From the NCBI GenBank assembly GCA_946997215.1, contig CAMPUL010000037.1:1-6191 (forward strand): 6,191 bases of DNA. Reading direction: 5' to 3'. A model generated the notes under the pieces. It was given only the letters and a program-made list of their open reading frames with translations, did not search any database and was not told the origin of the DNA. The position numbers and the translations under genes are program-made. Source of the stretch: Gardnerella vaginalis (GTDB lineage: Bacteria > Actinomycetota > Actinomycetes > Actinomycetales > Bifidobacteriaceae). The stretch's first letter is position 1; each line of letters opens with the position of its first letter. This document shows positions 3,501 through 6,191 of this stretch, piece after piece.

Positions 3501-6191
3501 AAGATGAAAACGGCAAAACAACTATTTACTGCTATGCTGATGGCGGCAATTGCTCAACGAAGTATGATACTGATAATGGCGCTGAGATTAACCATAAAGG
3601 CTACCGCGTAAAAGTTCGTTACGGTCAAAAGCTTACTGATATTTGGCCTGATATAAATGAATTAGATTTTAATGAAGAAGATATAGGCTCTTTAGGATGG
3701 CGGCTTGGATATGCAGGTGAAGTGAATTATCGTGACACTCCTCCGTATCGTTTTACTATAAAAGAATTTGCTGATCCTAGTTTGCGTGTAGTGGGTGATA
3801 AGCAAGCGCCTAAAATTAGCGATGACCCTTCGAATCCTAGTGCACAGCAATACGAGTTGAAAGATAATCAGCGTCTGCTTACTGCTGATAGCAGTAATAG
3901 AAGTGCGCCTATACAGGTGATTATTAGGAAGCAAAGTATTGCATCTGCTAAAAACGGTGGCGATAATATAGACGACAATGATTATGAGCTTTCAACTGAT
4001 TCATATAGCAAAGATGATACTGACAATTCGGGTTATTCATATACAGCTCCATCTATTGCAGGTTTTAATCCTGCTGATGGTTATGATAAGACAAAAGTTG
4101 GTGATTCGTTAGATTCATTTGACTTTGAAGATAAGCTGGAAGAGTGGTATAACGAATCTCATGGTCATGGGAATTGGGATGATTTAAGTGATGATGAGAA
4201 GAATGCTTTTGCTAAAAAGTATCATTTAGCATTTCGAAAGTATAGGGGCGTTCCAGTAGATGAACAAGAAGATTATTCTGGTGATGCAACTGAATTTGAT
4301 ACTAACAAACCACTTGAATTTAGGTACAACCGCAAGTCGTACGATGTGCAGTTTTATAATGCGGACGGCAATGCTATAAAGGACTGCAATGGCTCTGCTA
4401 AAGATAGTCTGCCGTTTGAGTATAGCTTGACTAAGCGCGGCAAAAAAGATTTGACGGGCGAAGACAAAGAGCTATACGGAAACGATACGTCTTACGATGC
4501 TTCTGTAGTTAAAGACAATCTTGGTGTTACATCTAAGCAGTTCGACGGCAAGTACACTTTCACGCTTAATAACAAGACTTACTCCATCGTTCGCCCTGAT
4601 GATTTGCCAAAAGACTATGTGTTTAAGGGTTGGGCTGTTGATCAAGCTGGTATTCATCTTATAAATGGTGAGATAAATGACAATAGTGAAGATACTGAAG
4701 GCGCCAGCGAAGCTGAGAGCAAAGATAAAGGCGAAGTTAAAGATATTACAATGCCAGTTAACGGCATTAAGCTTTACGCTGCGTGGGGTGCGCCAGAAGG
4801 TGTTAAGCACACTGTAACGATTGATTACGATATGCCGAGATTTGACGATAAAGGAAACGTAATTACAGATAGTGATGTAACAGAACAGTTTACAGTTGAG
4901 CACCGCACTAAAGTTGTTGGGCAGCAACTTAAGGTACCAACGCGCAAGGGCTACGACTTCTACGGCTGGGAGCTTGCTAAAAAAGGCAATGAGGTAGTAC
5001 CTGCTAATACTCCGTACGCTTTTGGCAACAAAGTAGTAGAAGATATAACGCTTAGAGCTGTGTGGGTTAAAGATACTCGCTACAATGGCACTTTTAAGCA
5101 CATATTCTTAAAGCCAGGGTACACGATTGCTGATTATAAGAAAGATGGTCTTTCCGAATCAGCCAAAGCTGCGATGGTAGATCACATTTCTACTCAAACG
5201 GTTTCCGGCTTGCGCGAGCATTTGCGCTACAATGCGGAAGCAGTCTACAGCGACGAAACGCACTTCCCAGATAAGCATTTCACGAGCTTTGAAGCATCGA
5301 GTAATGAGAATGAGAATACTGGCGAGTTTATTTACCAAACGTACAATACGCGCAAATATAAGGTAAAGTACGTTGATCAAAACGGCAAGGAACTTCTTCC
5401 AGAAAGCGAAGTTAGCTCTGTAAATCGAAAGTACGATGTAGCGTTCTACAAGCCGATTGAAGGCTTTATGCCAGAGAATACGCAGCAGAGTTTTGCGTAT
5501 ACAACTGACAAAGATGGCAAGCAGGATGCTACTACGCTTCCTGAAATCACCTTCAAATATGATGACGTTCGCGTGCTTAAGCGCAAGGACGATACTCAAG
5601 CTCGCCCAGATCGCTATACGCGCTACGTATTCAAAGTGGCTGATGGTCAGTCGACTATGGGTAGCGTTGTTGACTGCAATGGCCACACTGCTGGAAATGG
5701 TGGTTTAGTCTACGACGTTATTGGCGGTACGAAGGCCTACCAAATGCCTTTGCCTCAAGACCCAATACCTTCGAATGGCTATGAGTTTGTAGGCTGGACG
5801 TCGAAGATTTATATAGATAATGGACAGGGTGGGCAAACGAAAATCGATGGTTTTAACCGTCTGCCAATTCTTTCTGAATCTCAACCTAATCCGAAGGTTG
5901 TTTACACTGCTAACTTTAAGCTTAAAGCGCCTGTTGCAATCGATACTAAGGTTTTGAAGCCAACAGATACTTTGACCCTGGATGAGAATTCAGCTAAGGA
6001 TCTTATAAAGAATTCTGGTGATTATCCAAGTGATGTAAAATTCTCATTTGTTGGTAGCGAAAAGTTCGATAACACTCCAGGCTTGCATAAGATTAAAGTG
6101 CAAGTAGCGCTTAACGGCAACACTGCTGAAACTGAAGTGCTGTACCGTGTGCTACCAGATTTGGTGTACGCAAGCGATTGGGATAAGTTTA
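389..6191 (+). CDS. Giant secreted multi-module surface adhesin, N-terminal 1934 residues (C-terminus outside window)
   Basis: One reading frame is open from the GTG at 389 to the right edge with no stop codon; the frame is closed upstream by the TAA at 350-352. GTG 389 is preferred because it has the only plausible ribosome binding site; GTG 359 would add ten residues. Order of parts: signal peptide (1-68); low-complexity stalk (69-511); MucBP-like segments (512-658, 659-751); InlB B-type repeat (752-832); long connector modules (833-1311); InlB B-type repeats (1313-1466, 1474-1559); MucBP-like domain (1652-1728); a fourth InlB B-type repeat (1742-1843); start of a Rib-like domain (1848 onward). 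No catalytic motif was found. Modules of these families occur in Gram-positive adhesins that bind host glycoproteins or form extended cell-wall stalks, so a wall-anchored adhesin is inferred. The expected LPxTG sorting signal would lie beyond the window. The gene has its own promoter, separate from rplY. Residues 1092-1311 have codon use unlike the flanks. The exact ligand cannot be told from sequence. Confidence 0.9.
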   Translation, partial: MSKIKDVASTGNLNNKQVKHKSIKNNVANNAKNVSLQSANNASGRLGVAAVALASTLSMVLPGATALAKTSFNADSFDSSYVNSVAKASSKGAGNGTGKGAGKGNGEGNGDGNGLYKNGLLNTGATSDRAMRQMVDSVLVKNDDSNINEEGVKNQETVSGDSSVGVKDSGEFFVTNGDSSSPSNRSFDTNNFEDRSAASNADSNGDSSADNNGAVAGSNNGNGVSVESSSKPIKPTNEDQGATKSEQNNSDLANPKSKAVEKEQPAEAKPAEAPSANSEIATKTDSASKAYSDANTEPNHKPAKPTSTENTNPVAKNGKEKTEPATENTDSDNTKTAAEQPADEQSTSTTSTKSTQPAAKSENDSNTPRVRVRRDANQNAQDSIEGSSVTTEVEGSSADAGNTTNLSAENSSVKGTAQGSQSSAEGTNTGIQEANKNGASSATVSASASESRSASNDEPTPSPASTPNNGTTTNNAAIDANSQVIKPNEQNQTAETTDQANGQVQTDKKPKATYNLKIRYTIGGAANKQLVQPYELTIDKDGFDKLGKDGKYEYIELPKSAGYRPSVYHSGTYQYYVKKVEGDKSEFVIDDGTDADAKRYLRLDKNLIKEYAVKKRPAVESNNSAQSSQNPSSTQSGSDEGIQYYGELNINYAPKTAKYYVRHLVQDLNHKDEFHDAPNLGIGKVITVKHKDGSTERIHVTEITGTVGSDVSAVSTYIPGYEPEHNLISSQLSDSEDEKDKLILNLRYYRKAYEVTYDSDGGTDVTAQKVYYGQEVPKVPEPTYRGHTFMGWQLVKPGESTDRSSTSNRSVIEDESLNYKMPDHNVQFRAAWLANAATSYRVNVWVQKADLVDKEHPNSLANYDFVGLVERKNVQTDSEVALDKMNDAGVVGDTSKLNGTSETDYVKNPELGLTKEELQGKKSDHTDGLISKFNWMNDTPVTSLDGYNTANPGVAENKGKDLFTRYFYVNKVLTEKLNTEQHDFVPGRPDLGKRSKSKLCANDLNNTLNLVYNRKEYELIFAKPAGVDSGNNVAIKRKDENGKTTIYCYADGGNCSTKYDTDNGAEINHKGYRVKVRYGQKLTDIWPDINELDFNEEDIGSLGWRLGYAGEVNYRDTPPYRFTIKEFADPSLRVVGDKQAPKISDDPSNPSAQQYELKDNQRLLTADSSNRSAPIQVIIRKQSIASAKNGGDNIDDNDYELSTDSYSKDDTDNSGYSYTAPSIAGFNPADGYDKTKVGDSLDSFDFEDKLEEWYNESHGHGNWDDLSDDEKNAFAKKYHLAFRKYRGVPVDEQEDYSGDATEFDTNKPLEFRYNRKSYDVQFYNADGNAIKDCNGSAKDSLPFEYSLTKRGKKDLTGEDKELYGNDTSYDASVVKDNLGVTSKQFDGKYTFTLNNKTYSIVRPDDLPKDYVFKGWAVDQAGIHLINGEINDNSEDTEGASEAESKDKGEVKDITMPVNGIKLYAAWGAPEGVKHTVTIDYDMPRFDDKGNVITDSDVTEQFTVEHRTKVVGQQLKVPTRKGYDFYGWELAKKGNEVVPANTPYAFGNKVVEDITLRAVWVKDTRYNGTFKHIFLKPGYTIADYKKDGLSESAKAAMVDHISTQTVSGLREHLRYNAEAVYSDETHFPDKHFTSFEASSNENENTGEFIYQTYNTRKYKVKYVDQNGKELLPESEVSSVNRKYDVAFYKPIEGFMPENTQQSFAYTTDKDGKQDATTLPEITFKYDDVRVLKRKDDTQARPDRYTRYVFKVADGQSTMGSVVDCNGHTAGNGGLVYDVIGGTKAYQMPLPQDPIPSNGYEFVGWTSKIYIDNGQGGQTKIDGFNRLPILSESQPNPKVVYTANFKLKAPVAIDTKVLKPTDTLTLDENSAKDLIKNSGDYPSDVKFSFVGSEKFDNTPGLHKIKVQVALNGNTAETEVLYRVLPDLVYASDWDKF
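668..730 (+). repeat. 12-bp tandem repeat encoding Gly-x-Gly-x tetrapeptides
   Basis: Five consecutive 12-base units (668-679, 680-691, 692-703, 704-715, 716-727) encode GNGT, GKGA, GKGN, GEGN and GDGN, and a sixth begins with Gly at 728-730. The last two units differ by a single base (GGCGAGGGAAAC and GGCGACGGAAAC); the earlier ones have diverged more. Length change would keep the reading frame. It lies 25 residues after the predicted signal peptidase site and would act as a flexible spacer. Confidence 0.8.
1427..1453 (+). repeat. 9-bp tandem repeat encoding Thr/Ser
   Basis: ACAAGCACT occurs twice in a row (1427-1435 and 1436-1444) and is followed by a degenerate copy, AAAAGCACA (1445-1453). 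A related ACAAGCACA occurs near 1308. The repeat codes for Thr-Ser-Thr triplets in the stalk, and its unit length preserves the frame if the copy number changes. Confidence 0.65.
1922..2362 (+). other. MucBP-like/beta-rich segment 1 with Ser/Gln linker (residues 512-658)
   Basis: This is the first ordered part after the stalk. It starts with alternating hydrophobic strands (YNLKIRYTIGG), then QPYELTIDKDG, then the pattern I-E-L-P-x-x-A-G-Y-x-P, which resembles the 'xIxGYxP' turn of MucBP-type domains. A Ser/Gln/Asn linker spans about residues 618-645. It ends with LNINYAPKTAKYYVRH, which leads into the next module. The fold assignment is from pattern memory and is uncertain. Confidence 0.5.
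2363..2641 (+). other. MucBP-like segment 2 (residues 659-751)
   Basis: It opens with YYVRHLVQDL (659-668), continues with E-I-T-G-T-V-G-S-D-V (702-711), then Y-I-P-G-Y-E-P-E-H (717-725), and closes with LILNLRYYRK (742-751). This matches the MucBP scheme: a Tyr/Val strand, a 'GxxG' turn, a 'IxGYxP' turn and a final strand ending in Y-Y-x-R/K. In remembered multi-repeat adhesins this type of segment sits directly before an InlB B-type repeat, as it does here. Confidence 0.6.
2642..2884 (+). other. InlB B-type (Flg_new/Listeria-Bacteroides) repeat 1 (residues 752-832)
   Basis: All landmarks of this family are present in order: the first strand YEVTYDSDGGTDV (753-765), the strand and turn V-Y-Y-G-Q-E-V (770-776), P-x-P-T-Y-R-G-H-T-F-M-G-W (783-792 region, Trp792), and the closing strand M-P-D-H-N-V-Q-F-R-A-A-W ending at Trp832. 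The family forms small beta-grasp-like repeats in surface proteins and is associated with adhesion. This is the most canonical of the four copies. Confidence 0.85.
2885..4321 (+). other. Long connector modules between repeats 1 and 2 (residues 833-1311)
   Basis: The region begins with YRVNVWVQKAD (840-850), a 'Y-x-V-x-x-W-x-x-K/N-A-D' element that I recall following InlB B-type repeats in other large adhesins. A strand pair follows, ending in L-V-Y-N-R-K-E-Y-E-L (1010-1019). Then come a Cys-bearing insertion (Cys1048 and Cys1055), the element R-Y-G-Q-K-L-x-D-I-W-P (1077-1087) and L-G-W-R-L-G-Y (about 1103). An acidic stretch (about 1190-1300) contains a probably helical segment, F-E-D-K-L-E-E-W-Y followed by D-D-E-K-N-A-F-A-K-K-Y (about 1246-1278). 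The order resembles known InlB-repeat proteins, but individual boundaries are tentative and no named domain is assigned. Confidence 0.55.
4325..4786 (+). other. InlB B-type repeat 2 with a large insertion (residues 1313-1466)
   Basis: The module opens with Y-N-R-K-S-Y-D-V-Q-F-Y-N-A-D-G (1313-1327), reaches L-P-K-D-Y-V-F-K-G-W (Trp1415) and closes with I-T-M-P-V-N-G-I-K-L-Y-A-A-W (Trp1466). At about 154 residues it is roughly twice the usual repeat length. The extra part between first strand and the F-x-G-W turn holds Cys1333 in a D-C-N-G motif and a second strand set around F-D-G-K-Y-T-F-T-L-N-N (1386-1396). A second acidic insertion lies between Trp1415 and the closing strand (about 1428-1450). 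Confidence 0.7.
4808..5065 (+). other. InlB B-type repeat 3 (residues 1474-1559)
   Basis: The first strand is H-T-V-T-I-D-Y-D-M-P (1474-1483). The turn signature R-K-G-Y-D-F-Y-G-W ends at Trp1527, and the closing strand V-E-D-I-T-L-R-A-V-W ends at Trp1559. Length and order match the family, although the usual double-Gly after strand 1 is replaced by a charged loop (P-R-F-D-D-K-G-N). It follows repeat 2 after only seven residues. Confidence 0.75.
5342..5572 (+). other. MucBP-like domain (residues 1652-1728)
   Basis: This is the clearest MucBP-type match: Y-K-V-K-Y-V-D-Q-N-G-K-E-L-L-P (1657-1671), then the strand Y-D-V-A-F-Y, the turn P-I-E-G-F-M-P-E-N (about 1689-1697) and the final strand L-P-E-I-T-F-K-Y-D-D (1717-1726). 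The 'Y-V-D-x-x-G-x-E-L/I' opening and 'I-x-G-F/Y-x-P' turn are the family landmarks. MucBP repeats occur in mucus-binding and other adhesive proteins, usually in several copies. The segment before it (1563-1651, Y-N-G-T-F-K-H-I-F onward) is an unassigned beta-rich connector. Confidence 0.65.
5612..5917 (+). other. InlB B-type repeat 4 (residues 1742-1843)
   Basis: It starts with R-Y-T-R-Y-V-F-K-V-A-D-G (1742-1753). A D-C-N-G motif follows (Cys1763), then P-L-P-Q-D-P-I-P-S-N-G-Y-E-F-V-G-W (Trp1803), and the closing strand K-V-V-Y-T-A-N-F (1836-1843). The last strand ends in A-N-F rather than the usual A-x-W. Like repeat 2, it carries a cysteine-bearing insertion after the first strand. Confidence 0.65.
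5930..6191 (+). other. Start of a Rib/alpha-like domain (residues 1848-1934, cut by the window)
   Basis: P-V-A-I-D-T-K-V-L-K-P and L-x-x-D-E-N-S-A-K-D-L-I-K-N precede D-V-K-F-S-F-V-G-S-E-K-F-D-N-T-P-G-L-H-K-I-K-V-x-V and a final strand E-V-L-Y-R-V-L-P. The 'T-x-P-G-x-H/K-x-V-x-V' turn followed by a strand of alternating hydrophobics is the hallmark of Rib/alpha-like repeats of Gram-positive surface proteins. Such domains usually come in tandem, so more copies may follow downstream. The assignment is from pattern memory. Confidence 0.5.

Noticed and set aside
4472..5101. Open frame of 209 codons on the minus strand
   Set aside because: It lies wholly inside the plus-strand adhesin gene, whose frame has clear domain motifs throughout. 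The minus-strand translation has no recognisable motif and its openness follows from the codon bias of the real gene.
5159..5686. Open frame of 175 codons on the minus strand
   Set aside because: It is antisense to the MucBP-like and InlB B-type repeat 4 region; its composition looks like a reversed shadow and no domain or convincing ribosome binding site was seen.

Overview
The window looks like chromosomal DNA from a low-GC member of the Bifidobacteriaceae, most likely Gardnerella. Two things suggest this. The first gene ends like the bifidobacterial form of ribosomal protein L25/Ctc, with its Ala/Pro/Glu-rich tail. The codon use is AT-leaning (GCT, AAT, GAT, AAG), unlike GC-rich Bifidobacterium. 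The genus is an inference; no database search was possible.

Layout: (1) positions 1-146 hold the 3' end of rplY/ctc (ribosomal protein L25), followed by a strong Rho-independent terminator at 198-240. (2) Positions 241-388 are an intergenic regulatory stretch. It contains a 31-nt imperfect inverted repeat, a striking G6-A-G6 tract, an extended -10 promoter (TGATAAAAT) and a G-rich ribosome binding site. (3) From a GTG at 389 to the right edge, one uninterrupted reading frame of 1934 codons encodes the N-terminal part of a giant secreted surface protein. I translated the whole frame by hand and found no stop codon, so its C-terminus lies outside the window.

The giant protein starts with a Sec signal peptide with a very long Lys/Asn-rich n-region. 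About 440 residues of low-complexity Ser/Thr/Asn/Ala/Glu/Lys/Pro stalk follow, including a Gly-rich tetrapeptide repeat and a basic RVRVRR patch. After that comes a string of beta-rich adhesin modules. I recognise MucBP-like segments, four InlB B-repeat (Listeria-Bacteroides repeat, Flg_new) type modules with the G-[YH]-x-F-x-G-W signature or a close variant, connector modules joined at recurring Y-N-R-K-x-Y seams, and the start of a Rib/alpha-like domain at the right edge. The combination suggests a cell-wall-anchored adhesin or host-contact protein; no sorting signal can be seen because the gene is cut.

The two genes are not a functional unit: the terminator separates a housekeeping ribosomal gene from an independently transcribed surface gene. 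The points most worth following up are the G-tract placed where a -35 box would be, a patch of deviant codon use inside the giant gene (about 3660-4320), and the few, clustered cysteines.
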